Positions 25,998 to 34,956 are shown, counted from the stretch's first letter. The stretch is DNA of 64,000 bases from DATAEE01 sp036258175 (GCA_036258175.1 DATAEE010000300.1:62001-126000); one strand, 5' to 3'. Translations and numbers: made by a program. The notes: a model not told the origin generated them from the letters alone.

Positions 25998-26877
25998 TGC
26001 GGAAATTCTGCGGAGCCGTCAGCGGGCCCCACGGCGTGTCGGTCGACCACTCGGGACCTGCCGGCGATCCGCCGAATCGCCGTACGCCGTGGCTCGGCCC
26101 GAACGGGGCGCCCGACGTGTCAGCGATCACGTCCCCGGATCCTTCATCGAAGTGATAGAGCGCGACAGTGTTGCTGTCGCGCACGAACGGCTCGAACGGC
26201 GGCGTGAAGTTGGCGGTGTAGCGGATCATCGGCGACACGCGCAGCTCGTCGAACCACCCGTGGTAGGACGGGTACGACGGCCCGGCGTCGTGCTTCTCGG
26301 CGCCGATGACGAAGTACGGATCGCTCGCGGGAAACGACGTGGGCCGGAGGGTGCGATAGCTCGCGTTCCCTTGCGGGCCGAAGGCACTCGCGTCGAGCGA
26401 GCCGTCGACGAAGAGCTGCATGTGGCCATCCGCTCGCCGCCGCGTCACCGCGACATGGTGCCACTGTCCATTGGCTACGACGCGGGTCCCCACAATCGTG
26501 TGCTCTCCTCCGATCGAGGTCCCGACGCCAAAGGCGAGACGACCCGCGCCGAGCGACACGCCATAGTCGCCCCAGTCGCCGCTGCCGTAGATGTCCCGGT
26601 CGATGACGATGTTGCCGAATATCCAGTTGTTGCCGCCGGGCGTGATCGCGGCAGCCGTGTTCTCGCCGGGATTCGCCTTCATCCACCACTCGACGGTGAA
26701 GTCGGTGCCGCCGACGTCGATGGGATATTCCGGGTCGAGCGGAATCTTCACCCGGTCAATGTCGTTGACGCCGTTTCCGTGAAACCGCAGCGAAAAGCCC
26801 CCGACCGCGCCAGGCGTGGCGCTGGCGGCCACCAGGCAGGCCGCGATTAGCACGAACAGGCTGCAGGAGCGGCTCAT
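25987..26877 (-). CDS. Secreted LamG/concanavalin-like domain protein
   Basis: 296 aa with signal peptide MSRSCSLFVLIAACLVAASA. One LamG jelly-roll domain spans about 30-240: DFTVEWWMKAN, GQWHHVAVTRRRADGHMQLFVDG, DELRVSPMIRYTANFTPPFEPF and VALYHFDEGSGDVIADTSG. These are the standard motifs of LamG (laminin-G-like, glycan- or Ca-binding) modules. No catalytic domain is attached, so a carbohydrate- or matrix-binding surface protein is likely. Confidence 0.85.
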   Translation of the reverse strand: MSRSCSLFVLIAACLVAASATPGAVGGFSLRFHGNGVNDIDRVKIPLDPEYPIDVGGTDFTVEWWMKANPGENTAAAITPGGNNWIFGNIVIDRDIYGSGDWGDYGVSLGAGRLAFGVGTSIGGEHTIVGTRVVANGQWHHVAVTRRRADGHMQLFVDGSLDASAFGPQGNASYRTLRPTSFPASDPYFVIGAEKHDAGPSYPSYHGWFDELRVSPMIRYTANFTPPFEPFVRDSNTVALYHFDEGSGDVIADTSGAPFGPSHGVRRFGGSPAGPEWSTDTPWGPLTAPQNFRIIR

Positions 26878-26981
26878 TCCGGAGAGGGAACGAGCAATGG
26901 CTGTGCCCGGAAATCGGGGGCCTCCACTGCGCCGGCGGTGTCATCGCTGACGGCCGGAATACCAGGATTGTGAGCCGAATC

Positions 26982-29516
26982 TCAGAACTGAGCGGCGGAC
27001 TCTGCCGCGGGTAACGGGCGGAAACTCGGGACGGGCAGGACGAACCGCACGACGGCGCCGCCCGTCGAACCGTTCTCCGCCGTGATACGTCCGCCGTGCG
27101 CGTCGATGATGCTGCGCGCGATCGAGAGCCCGATCCCCATGCCATCCGGCTTCGTCGTGTGGAACGGCTCGAAGACGTCCGGGAGAAGATCGGCCGGAAT
27201 CCCGAGCCCCGTGTCGATCACCGCGACCTGAAGCTCGCCGTCGCTCGCAAAGGTCCGCACGAAGACATAGCGGTCTTCCGGTGGAACGGCCGCCAACGCT
27301 TCCATCCCGTTGAGCAGCAGGTTGAGCACGACCTGCTGCAGATGGACCTTGTTGGCCTCCACCGTCGGCAGACCGGTCGTGAGCTCGGTCATGATCTGCA
27401 CCTGCCGTGCGGCCGCGTCCGACGACACCAGGCGCGCTGTCTCGAGGACCAACTCGTTCACGTTCACGGTCTGGGTTTCCAGCTCCCGCTTGCGCAGGAG
27501 CACGCTCATGTGCCGAATGATGTCGCCGGCGCGTTCATCGTCTTTGGCAATGTCCGCCAGAATCTCCTTGAGTTCCACGAGCGGCGGAGTGTCCTGCGCG
27601 AGCAGATTCAACCCGGCGTGGGCGTTGCCGAGAATCGCCGTGAGCGGCTGGCCCAGCTCGTGGGCAATCGACGCCGAGAGCTCACCGAGCGCCGAAACAC
27701 GGGCGGCATGTGCGAGCTCGATACGCGCCTTCCGCAACGCCTCTTCCGCCTCGCGCCGGCCGGTGATGTCGGTATTGGTGCCGATCACGCGCCGCGGACG
27801 ACCGTCGGAGTGCCGGATCACGGCCGCGCGAGCCAGGAACCAACGCACGCTGCCGTCTTTGTGCAGCATCCGGAGTTCCATCTCGAACGTCGGAGTGCGA
27901 TCGTTTATGTGGTCCTGCAGCTGAGACAGGAGGCCAGCGAGATCATCCGGGTGCACCAGTCGCGTCCAAACTTCGCGAAGGTTGGCAATCTTGTCGTCGC
28001 AGAACCCGAGCAGCGTTTTCATCAGTGGATCGACGTAGAGTTCGTCGGTATCGGTATTCCACTCCCAGACGCCGACGCTGCCCGCTAAGGTCGCGAGCGC
28101 ATAGCGCTGCTGGCTGTCGCGGAGCGCCGCTTCGGCTCGCTTCCGCTCCGTGATGTCCTCATGCATGCCGATCAAGTAGCGCGGCCGGCCCTGCCCGTCC
28201 CGAAGCAGGGTGAAGATCACGTTGGCCCATGCGTCGGAGCCGTCGGGAAGCACGAAGTGCTTCTCCTGGCGGAGCATGTCACGTTTTCCTTCTCGCAGCT
28301 CGCGATGGAGGAGCGCGTCGCGTTCCCGCTCTGATTCGTGGGTCAGCCGGTCGAACGTTTCCAGGCGAGCCAGGTCGTGTGGACCACACTTCAGCATCAC
28401 CTGCAGCGCGCGGTTGAATTCACCAGGCAGCTCCCCGGTGAGATCTATGAGACTGATTCCGGTTCCGGCCTCGTTGAAGATGGCCCTGAAACGCTCCTCG
28501 CTGTCGCGAAGCGCGTCCTCGGCCCGGCGGCGCTCGGTAACGTCGCGGCCGATTCCCTGCAGCTCAGCGACACGTCCGGCCGCGTCGACGATGACGCGAT
28601 TGATCCACTGCTGCCAGCCGATGCTGCCGTCGGGCCGCAGCACCTGGTGCTCGTGGGTCTCCTCGCGCGGGCGTTCCACGATCGACGCGACATGCCGGAG
28701 CACCGCCGCCCGACTGCCTTCGGGGATGAGCTCAACGAATTTTGTGCCGATCAGCTGCTCGCGTGTCTTTTTCCAGTACTGGCAGTACGCATCGTTGACG
28801 AACGTCAGCGTCGTGTCGGGCAGATACCGGCAAATCAAATCCGTCTGATGTTCGACGACGCTGCGATAGCGCTCCTCACTTTCGCGCAGTGCCAGTTCGA
28901 TGTCAGCCCGGATCAGCGCGTGAGCAAAGATATCTCCGACGACGCGAAGCCTGGCCACCAGGTCGTCCGGCCACGTCCGATGCTCGCGCATCGTCGTGAT
29001 CGCAAGCTCACAGACAACCGAGCCGTCCGTGATGACAGGCAGGGACAAATGAGACTTCACGCCGACACGACGCGCGTACTCTCGCTCGCGGGTCGCTTCC
29101 GCGGGCAACTCGTCCAGTATCCTCGTGTAGTTCATCGCGATCCCGCGCCGGACCTGCTGGACGTACCAGGGCCACTCCGCGTCCGTGATGACGTCAGGGG
29201 CGGCTCCGATGCCGGGCCGTGAGTAGGAAATGATGCCATACGCCGTCTTGCCGCCGCGCGCGACCGGGATCAGCGCGGCGCGATCGACGTCGAGCACAAA
29301 CACCAGCCGCTCGAGCCAGGAACGGATGGTTCCGTCGGCGGCGGCGCCGGCAAAGGCGGCCGAGAGGTCCGCCAGCAGCGTCTCGAACCGCAGGCGCTCG
29401 TCCAGAGCCTCATTCGCGCGCCGCCGGCGGCGACGCTCGACGAGAAGTCCCGCGATGAGGGTCAACTGGAACAGGAGGGCGCCCGCCAGAATCCAGCTGT
29501 TGAGACCAGAAATCAC
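26982..29516 (-). CDS. Multi-PAS sensor histidine kinase
   Basis: 844 aa from GTG 29516. Domain order: one N-terminal transmembrane helix (WILAGALLFQLTLIAGLLV), a GAF-like segment (about 40-205), three PAS/PAC modules (about 215-345, 345-470, 475-600; each closes with a DITERK/DVTERR-type linker), HisKA with H-box ASIAHELGQPLTAILGNAH, and HATPase_c with N box NLLLNGMEA, G1 VIDTGLGIP and G2 GMGIGLSIARSIIDAHGG. It should autophosphorylate on the H-box His and sense a small ligand or redox cue in the cytoplasm. No response regulator is adjacent, so it is an orphan kinase. Confidence 0.92.
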   Translation of the reverse strand: MISGLNSWILAGALLFQLTLIAGLLVERRRRRRANEALDERLRFETLLADLSAAFAGAAADGTIRSWLERLVFVLDVDRAALIPVARGGKTAYGIISYSRPGIGAAPDVITDAEWPWYVQQVRRGIAMNYTRILDELPAEATREREYARRVGVKSHLSLPVITDGSVVCELAITTMREHRTWPDDLVARLRVVGDIFAHALIRADIELALRESEERYRSVVEHQTDLICRYLPDTTLTFVNDAYCQYWKKTREQLIGTKFVELIPEGSRAAVLRHVASIVERPREETHEHQVLRPDGSIGWQQWINRVIVDAAGRVAELQGIGRDVTERRRAEDALRDSEERFRAIFNEAGTGISLIDLTGELPGEFNRALQVMLKCGPHDLARLETFDRLTHESERERDALLHRELREGKRDMLRQEKHFVLPDGSDAWANVIFTLLRDGQGRPRYLIGMHEDITERKRAEAALRDSQQRYALATLAGSVGVWEWNTDTDELYVDPLMKTLLGFCDDKIANLREVWTRLVHPDDLAGLLSQLQDHINDRTPTFEMELRMLHKDGSVRWFLARAAVIRHSDGRPRRVIGTNTDITGRREAEEALRKARIELAHAARVSALGELSASIAHELGQPLTAILGNAHAGLNLLAQDTPPLVELKEILADIAKDDERAGDIIRHMSVLLRKRELETQTVNVNELVLETARLVSSDAAARQVQIMTELTTGLPTVEANKVHLQQVVLNLLLNGMEALAAVPPEDRYVFVRTFASDGELQVAVIDTGLGIPADLLPDVFEPFHTTKPDGMGIGLSIARSIIDAHGGRITAENGSTGGAVVRFVLPVPSFRPLPAAESAAQF

Positions 29517-29565
29517 GGTTGTCTCAGGGACGAGTGTACTGTCTCACACCGGCCCCCGGACCGCT

Positions 29566-29934
29566 AGAGAAACCCCGGAAATCGACCCGGCCCGTACGCT
29601 GCAGGAGCGGCTTCCAGAGGTCGTCTGCCTTCGCGAGCCGCGCCGCGAACGTTGTCGAACCGCCAGCCTTCGATCTCGACGCCGTGTTCCACTTCCTTCC
29701 AAGTGACTGGCATTCGGGACGCGGCGACGGCGCGCGCTTCCTGAAGAAGAAATCGCCATACGCGCCATTCGGGTACCGCTTCATGACCATCGCGCGGTCC
29801 TTCAAGTGCGGCAGGAGGTACGGCGCGACGTCCGTGTAGTACTGAATCAGATCACCCTTTGTGATCTTGAGATCTGGCCAGAACGGTTTGTTCAGATTGG
29901 TCAGGCGTACCTCGCGCCCGGAGGCGCGAACGAC
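29566..29934 (-). pseudogene. Deleted, frameshifted relic of a LigD polymerase domain
   Basis: This lies in the 637-nt gap between 29516 and 30154. One frame (29934 to 29713) gives VRLTNLNKPFWPDLKITKGD, then LIQYYTDVAPYLLPHLKDRA and MVMKRYPNGAYGDFFFRKRA: the opening of the LigD/AEP primase-polymerase domain. The next bases, in a different frame, give MPVTWKEVEHGVEIEGWRFD, which is the far C-terminal part of the same domain, and the final segment ARLAKADDLWKPLL is back in the first frame. About 200 central residues, including the catalytic Asp motifs, are missing, and two shifts follow. It cannot encode an active NHEJ polymerase. The rest of the gap shows no gene. Confidence 0.7.
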
Positions 29935-30153
29935 CGCGTCGGTACGGTCCGCGAGACACTCCAATTGTCTGCCGGGTGGACGCGGAGGCCGACGAAGGGC
30001 TGCCGTCAAGGAGATTTTCACGGTTTTGCACGGACGCGGCGGATAGACGCAACTTATACCTGAAACTGGAGTTGTGCACGCATGACCGATTCGGCTGGGC
30101 TTGGACTGGGACTTGCTGATTGTCGCTCCATCTGGGTATTTATCGAGGTGTCG

Positions 30154-30876
30154 ATGAAACGATTGGCGCTGCTCACTGTCTTCGTCTTCGCCCTCGGCTT
30201 GGCGGCTCGTGCCGAGGCGGGCCCTCTCACCTTGGACGCGACAAACGGCAGCAACCTGTCCGCGCAGGTTATTTTTGACGTCGTCGGGGGGACCAACCTC
30301 CAAGTCACCCTCACGAACACGTCGTTGTTTGGCGCCGTCGTGCCGGCCGACATCCTCACCGCCGTATTCTTCGATCTCACGGGGGTTGGGACACTGACTC
30401 CGCTGTCGGCTGTGGTCGCGCCGGGCTCTATTCTGAATGATGACCCGGCCACTAATGTCGGCGGCGAGTGGGCGTATTCCTCAGGGATCGGAGGGAAAAC
30501 CCCCGAGGGTCAGAACTACGGTATCGGTTCATCCGGTCTGAACATTTTCGGCCAAGCGAACTTCAACGGCCCCAATCTCGACGGTCCCACTGCGGTGGCC
30601 GGGATGAGCTACGGGATCGTGTCGGGGCTGGCGGCCAACTCGAACCCAACGGTTTCAGGTATGCCGCTCATCTCAGACTCCGTGATTTTCATGCTGAGCG
30701 GTCTTCCTGTTGGTTTCAACCCGTCGAGCGTGACCATCAGGAACGTGTACTTCCAGTACGGCACCTCGCTCTCGGAGCCGCACCTCAGAGTGCCCGAGCC
30801 GGCGACCGTCCTGTTGCTGGTGCCTGCTGTCATCGCCGTAATGGCCGGGGGCGTGCGAGCCCGGCGTAAGCGATAG
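30154..30876 (+). CDS. PEP-CTERM sorting-domain protein
   Basis: 240 aa from ATG 30154, with GAGG 5 nt upstream. The signal peptide is MKRLALLTVFVFALGLAARAEA. The mature part is beta-rich and Gly/Asn/Ser-rich. The C-terminus has the full PEP-CTERM tripartite signal: VPEP, a hydrophobic helix (ATVLLLVPAVIAVMAGGV) and a basic end (RARRKR). Such proteins are cut and attached by exosortase and usually belong to an exopolysaccharide-linked surface system, which fits the EPS locus further right, although no exosortase is in the window. Confidence 0.88.
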   Translation: MKRLALLTVFVFALGLAARAEAGPLTLDATNGSNLSAQVIFDVVGGTNLQVTLTNTSLFGAVVPADILTAVFFDLTGVGTLTPLSAVVAPGSILNDDPATNVGGEWAYSSGIGGKTPEGQNYGIGSSGLNIFGQANFNGPNLDGPTAVAGMSYGIVSGLAANSNPTVSGMPLISDSVIFMLSGLPVGFNPSSVTIRNVYFQYGTSLSEPHLRVPEPATVLLLVPAVIAVMAGGVRARRKR

Positions 30877-30918
30877 ACGCTTCCTCCTTCCTGCTGAATC
30901 GTTCGACTGGGGCTTGGA

Positions 30919-31575
30919 CTAGACACCAGACCTCCGCAAAGTCGCTCGTAACGGCTCGAGTTTCGGAGGCCGTGGGCCGTGCCGTACAGCGCCGGCGACC
31001 GGTTGATACTGGAGCTCCCGGCCGTCCGCGGCCGCGCGCAGCATGAGACCGCCGCGGCTCATATCGCCGCGCCCGACGAACGCCGACGGAAAGAGCAGGC
31101 GCTGCCCGAAGACTCCGAGCAGCACGTCGACGTATTTTGGCGAGGCGATGCTCCCGAGCAGCACCACATCGCAGTCCGGTCCAATCTCCCGCGCTACAGC
31201 TTCGGCGCTTCGCACGAGCGGGGCGCGGTACGCCGCGTTCGAAGCATCCACGCTTTCGGCGGCGAACCGCCGCAGCGCGTCGAGCGTGACCGGTGTCTCC
31301 GGCGCGCGCAGTCCGGCACTCGACGTGATGATGAGCACGCCGCGTCCGGCGAGGGAATCCTCCGGCGGCGTGTCGGCAATCCGCGCGAAGGCCGTTGCGT
31401 ATGTCAGCTTCCCGCGGAAGTAGAGGCCGCTGACGAAACTGAACACTTCACCGATCGGCGCGTCGCGGTCGCGCAGGCGGGCGGCGAGGTCGAACGACGC
31501 ATGCGCCGACAGCAATAGCTGAGCTCTGCGGCCGGAGCAGTTTGCGGGAGACAAGAGAAAAAGGCGAGAACCCAC
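30919..31575 (-). CDS. Conserved protein of unknown function
   Basis: 218 aa from GTG 31575. I do not recognise the family. Visible features are an alternating alpha/beta pattern with GVLIITSSAGLRAP and CDVVLLGSIASPKYVDVL, suggesting a Rossmann-like fold, a conserved-looking RGKLTYATAFARI and a glycine patch GRGDMSRGGLMLRA. There is no signal peptide or membrane helix. A TAGAAT box 8 nt before the GTG supports this start. It converges on the PEP-CTERM gene, with 42 nt between the stops. Confidence 0.6.
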   Translation of the reverse strand: MGSRLFLLSPANCSGRRAQLLLSAHASFDLAARLRDRDAPIGEVFSFVSGLYFRGKLTYATAFARIADTPPEDSLAGRGVLIITSSAGLRAPETPVTLDALRRFAAESVDASNAAYRAPLVRSAEAVAREIGPDCDVVLLGSIASPKYVDVLLGVFGQRLLFPSAFVGRGDMSRGGLMLRAAADGRELQYQPVAGAVRHGPRPPKLEPLRATLRRSGV

Positions 31576-31583
31576 GCCCGGCT

Positions 31584-31589
31584 ATTCTA
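31584..31589 (-). promoter_or_regulatory. -10 box TAGAAT, 8 nt before GTG at 31575
   Basis: TAGAAT on the minus strand, then eight bases, then GTG, with no Shine-Dalgarno sequence. Leaderless-type arrangement. Confidence 0.5.
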
Positions 31590-31761
31590 ACCAGTCGTGG
31601 ACACTGGCCGCCGGTCTGCAATACAGTCATCGGTTCTTGTCGATGGACGCTCCCATCCTGTCCTTAGCTCTGCAGCACGAACAAGAGGTCACCGCACGGC
31701 AGCGGGCGCGACTACAGCCGGCGCCGCGCCGACGTCACCGTCGTCGTCGGGCGCGGTCGAA

Positions 31762-32754
31762 TCAGATAGCCCACCGTAGCAGCACGGCGCCGACCGTAAA
31801 GCCCGCGCCGACCGACGCCAGCAGCACGAGGTCGCCCTTCTTGACCCGGCCCTGTGCGACCGCGTCGGCGAGCGCCAGCGGGATGGTTCCCGCCGTCGTG
31901 TTGCCGTACTGCTCGAGGCTGATGACGACCTTCTTCTGGTCGAACCCGAGCCGCTCGGCTGCCGCGGAGATGATGCGGGCGTTGGCCTGGTGCGACACGA
32001 AGAGATCCACGTCCTTGGGATCGGTACCTGTTTTCTCGAGCAGCCGCCGGCTGATCTCCTCGGTCTTGCGCACGGCGAACCGGAAAACGGCGTGGCCATC
32101 CTGTTTGACGTAGTGCAGACGCTGGTCCACGGTCTCGTGCGACGCGGGGCGCAGGCTGCCGCCGGCCGGCATGCACAGCGCCGGGCCGCCGCCGCCGTCC
32201 ACTTCGTGCAGGAAGTCGATGATCGCCGGCTCGCCATCTTTCGCCGCCGACAGCACGGCGGCGCCCGCCCCGTCGCCGAACAGCACGCAGGTCGCGCGGT
32301 CCGTGTAGTCGATGATGCTCGACATGATGTCAGCACCGACGACGAGCGCGTGGTCGTGGGCGCCGGTCGCGATCATCTGATGGCCGGTCGTCAGCGCGTA
32401 GGTGAAGCCGGAGCAGGCTGCGCCGAGGTCGAACCCCCAGGCGCGGGTCGCGCCAATCTTGTGCTGCAGCAGGCACGCGGTGCTCGGGAAGATCGTGTCC
32501 GGCGTCGTCGTACCGACGACAATGAACCCGATGTCTGCGGGCGTCAGGCCGGCCTGTTTGATCGCGCAGAGCGCCGCCTCCTTCGCGAGGTCGGACGTGC
32601 CGACGCCGGGATCGGCGATGTGGCGCTCGCGGATGCCGGTCCGCTGCAGGATCCACTCGTTGCTGGTCTCGACCATCTTCTCGAGGTCGGCGTTCGTCAG
32701 CACCCTCGGCGGAACATAGGTGGCCAGCGAAGCAATTTTGACGCGTCTCACCAC
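31762..32754 (-). CDS. fabH: Beta-ketoacyl-ACP synthase III (FabH)
   Basis: 330 aa. Catalytic Cys114 lies in LGAACSGFTYAL, and the His and Asn of the triad in VSHQANARI and YGNTTAGTIP. VLFGDGAGAAVL and the closing GAGFTVGAVLLRW are family signatures. It condenses acetyl-CoA with malonyl-ACP to start fatty acid synthesis in the cytoplasm. The GTG at 32754 overlaps the end of ruvB by 7 nt, with AAGGA upstream, so fabH is the last gene of the yebC-ruv run. Confidence 0.95.
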   Translation of the reverse strand: MVRRVKIASLATYVPPRVLTNADLEKMVETSNEWILQRTGIRERHIADPGVGTSDLAKEAALCAIKQAGLTPADIGFIVVGTTTPDTIFPSTACLLQHKIGATRAWGFDLGAACSGFTYALTTGHQMIATGAHDHALVVGADIMSSIIDYTDRATCVLFGDGAGAAVLSAAKDGEPAIIDFLHEVDGGGGPALCMPAGGSLRPASHETVDQRLHYVKQDGHAVFRFAVRKTEEISRRLLEKTGTDPKDVDLFVSHQANARIISAAAERLGFDQKKVVISLEQYGNTTAGTIPLALADAVAQGRVKKGDLVLLASVGAGFTVGAVLLRWAI

Positions 32755-33767
32755 AATCTCGAATCCTTTCCAGGGGCGGGCAGCCCGAAATACTCGTAGG
32801 CGCGGGCGGTCGCGACGCGCCCCCGCGGTGTCCGATCGAGGAAGCCGATCTGCATCAGGAACGGCTCGTAGATGTCCTCGATCGCATCCTTGTCCTCGCT
32901 CGTCGCCGCCGCGAGGCTGTTGAGGCCCACGGGGCCGCCGCCGAACTTGTCGATGATCGTACGGAGCAGCCGGCGATCGATCTCGTCGAAGCCGCGCTCG
33001 TCCACTTCCAGCAGCTTCAGCGCGTCGAGCGCGACGCCGGACGTGATCCGGCCGTCGGCGCGGACCTCGGCGAAATCGCGCAGCCGCCGCAGCAGCCGGT
33101 TGGCGACGCGCGGAGTTCCGCGCGAGCGCCGCGCGATCTCATCGAGCGCCTGCTCCTCGATGGGGACCCCGAGGATGCGGGCGGAGCGGCGGACGATGAG
33201 CCGGATGTCATCCTCGGTGTAGAAGTCAAGGCGATGGACGATCCCGAAGCGGGCTCTGAGCGGAGAGGTCAGCAACCCTGCCCTCGTCGTGGCGCCGACG
33301 AGCGTGAAGCGCGGCAGCGGCACCTTGACCGAACGCGCGCCGGGGCCGGTCCCGATCAGGATGTCCAGCTCGTAGTCTTCCATCGCCGGATAGAGGATTT
33401 CCTCGATCGTCGGGCTCATGCGATGGACTTCGTCGATGAAGAGGACGTCGCGCTCCTGCAGGCTGGTCAACATGGCGGCGAGGTCGCCGGGCTTCTCGAT
33501 GACCGGGCCGGCGGTCGCGCGGACCGGCACGCCGAGCTCATTCGCAATGACGTACGCAAGCGTCGTCTTGCCGAGGCCGGGCGGACCGTAGAGCAGCACA
33601 TGATCGAGCGCTTCCTGACGCTGACGCGCCGCCGCGATCGCGACCTGCAGATTCTCACGCACGCGATCCTGCCCGACGTAGTCATCCAGCGTACGCGGGC
33701 GCAGCCCCGCCTCGTACTGCGTGTCCTCGTCGGCACGTGACGGTGTGATGATGCGCGCCTCAGTCAC
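32748..33767 (-). CDS. ruvB: Holliday junction branch-migration ATPase RuvB
   Basis: 339 aa, standard length. Walker A is GPPGLGKT (61-68), Walker B LFIDEVHR, sensor-type TTRAG, and the C-terminal winged helix ends in GFLDRTPRGRVATARAYEYF. It forms hexamers that pump DNA through the RuvA-bound junction. The start is GTG 33767 (MTEARIITPS); longer readings run into ruvA. A heptamer repeat fills the ruvA-ruvB gap and supplies the AGGG that may act as ribosome-binding site. Confidence 0.95.
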   Translation of the reverse strand: MTEARIITPSRADEDTQYEAGLRPRTLDDYVGQDRVRENLQVAIAAARQRQEALDHVLLYGPPGLGKTTLAYVIANELGVPVRATAGPVIEKPGDLAAMLTSLQERDVLFIDEVHRMSPTIEEILYPAMEDYELDILIGTGPGARSVKVPLPRFTLVGATTRAGLLTSPLRARFGIVHRLDFYTEDDIRLIVRRSARILGVPIEEQALDEIARRSRGTPRVANRLLRRLRDFAEVRADGRITSGVALDALKLLEVDERGFDEIDRRLLRTIIDKFGGGPVGLNSLAAATSEDKDAIEDIYEPFLMQIGFLDRTPRGRVATARAYEYFGLPAPGKDSRLW

Positions 33768-33799
33768 CCTAGTCCCTAGTCCCCAGTCCCTAGTCCCTA
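33768..33799 (-). repeat. Heptamer repeat (GGGACTA)n between ruvA and ruvB
   Basis: About four to five GGGACTA/GGGACTG units on the minus strand occupy the whole gap and overlap the ruvA stop region. Similar heptamer repeats (CCCCAGT type) are known as STRR elements in filamentous cyanobacteria. The last AGGG lies directly before the ruvB GTG. Confidence 0.7.
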
Positions 33800-34393
33800 C
33801 CGTTTGACGAGCGCCTTCAGCGTTTTCTTCAACGCTGGCTCGAACGCGTCGGCGCCATCGTTCATCACCGTGCCGACGGCTTTCTCGGCCGCGGGCCGTT
33901 GATATCCAAGATTGAGCAGCGCCGAAATCAAATCGTCGCGCAGCCCGTCGCCGGTCACTGCCGGCGATTCCGCCCCGGTCAACGCAATCGATGCGGGCAG
34001 CTTGTCGCGCAGCTCGAGGCTGATGCGCTCGGCGGTTTTTTTGCCGATGCCCGGAATCCTCGTCAGCCGCGTGACGTCCTGCGCTCGGATCGCGTCGACC
34101 AGTTCCGGCGGCTCGATGCCGGACAGCACGGCGAGGGCCAGCTTCGGACCGACACCGTTGACGCCGATCAACCGCTCGAAGAGCTGCAGCTCGAGCGGCG
34201 TCGCGAAGCCAAACAGCGCCAGCGCGTCCTCCCGTACGTGCGTATGGACACGCAGGGCGATGTCGCCGCCTGGTTCGCCCAGATTGTAGAACGTCGAGAG
34301 CGGAATCTGTACGTCGTACCCGACGCCGTTCACATCTACGATGGCGCGCGACGGATGTTTTTCCAGCAGGCGTCCGGCGATCCTCGCAATCAC
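33797..34393 (-). CDS. ruvA: Holliday junction DNA-binding protein RuvA
   Basis: 198 aa from GTG 34393, which overlaps the ruvC stop (GTGA). Domain I is an OB fold (MIARIAGRLLEKHPSRAIVDVNGVGYDVQIP). Domain II has two helix-hairpin-helix motifs (LIGVNGVGPKLALAVLSG and LTRIPGIGKKTAERISLEL). Domain III (about 150-198) binds RuvB. A tetramer holds the four-way junction. Confidence 0.95.
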   Translation of the reverse strand: MIARIAGRLLEKHPSRAIVDVNGVGYDVQIPLSTFYNLGEPGGDIALRVHTHVREDALALFGFATPLELQLFERLIGVNGVGPKLALAVLSGIEPPELVDAIRAQDVTRLTRIPGIGKKTAERISLELRDKLPASIALTGAESPAVTGDGLRDDLISALLNLGYQRPAAEKAVGTVMNDGADAFEPALKKTLKALVKR

Positions 34394-34956
34394 AGCTGCG
34401 GCCGGTAGTCGCGCCAGCGGCGGGGAAGAGTCGGCGTGGTGGAGGGGCCGGTCCCACGACCGGTCCGTCCAGAGAGACGGGCCCGCCCAGTGACCTGGTG
34501 CAGATGACAAATCGCCACCGCGAGCGCGTCGGCGGCGTCGTGCGGCGTCGGCGGCGCGTCGAGCTCGAGCAGCAAGCCAATCATTCGCTGGATCTGGTGT
34601 TTGTCCGCGCGCCCGTAGCCGACGACGGCACGCTTGATCGCTGCAGGTGCATAAGCCGCGACCGGCACACCGGCACGCGTGGCCGCGACGAGCGCGGCGC
34701 CGCGCGCCTGGCCGAGCGTCAGCGCGCTGCGCACGTTGCGCGCGTGAAAGACGTCTTCGATCGCGACGCAGTCCGGACGATGCTGCTCCAGGAGCGCGGC
34801 AAGACCGTCGTAAATCGCAAGGAGTCGCGCCGGAAACGGCGTCTTCGCCGGGGAGGTCAACGCGCCGCAGCTGACGAGGTGATGGCGGCTACCGTCGCTT
34901 TCGACGCAGCCATAGCCCGTGCGGTCAGACCCGGGATCGATCCCGAATATTCGCAT
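34390..34956 (-). CDS. ruvC: Crossover junction endodeoxyribonuclease RuvC
   Basis: 188 aa. Acidic active-site residues are in FGIDPGSDRTGYG (Asp7), VAIEDVFHARN (Glu) and TPHDAADALAVAICH (Asp pair). It resolves Holliday junctions bound by RuvAB. The C-terminus carries about 25 extra residues (GRARLSGRTGRGTGPSTTP) beyond the usual end. Confidence 0.95.
   Translation of the reverse strand: MRIFGIDPGSDRTGYGCVESDGSRHHLVSCGALTSPAKTPFPARLLAIYDGLAALLEQHRPDCVAIEDVFHARNVRSALTLGQARGAALVAATRAGVPVAAYAPAAIKRAVVGYGRADKHQIQRMIGLLLELDAPPTPHDAADALAVAICHLHQVTGRARLSGRTGRGTGPSTTPTLPRRWRDYRPQL

Noticed and set aside
29524..30303. Intact 259-aa gene containing a LigD start
   Set aside because: Only residues 124-197 resemble LigD, the remainder is unrelated or out of frame, and the catalytic region is missing.
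33768..34580. Long N-terminal extension of RuvB
   Set aside because: Runs antiphase through ruvA; RuvB normally starts as at 33767.
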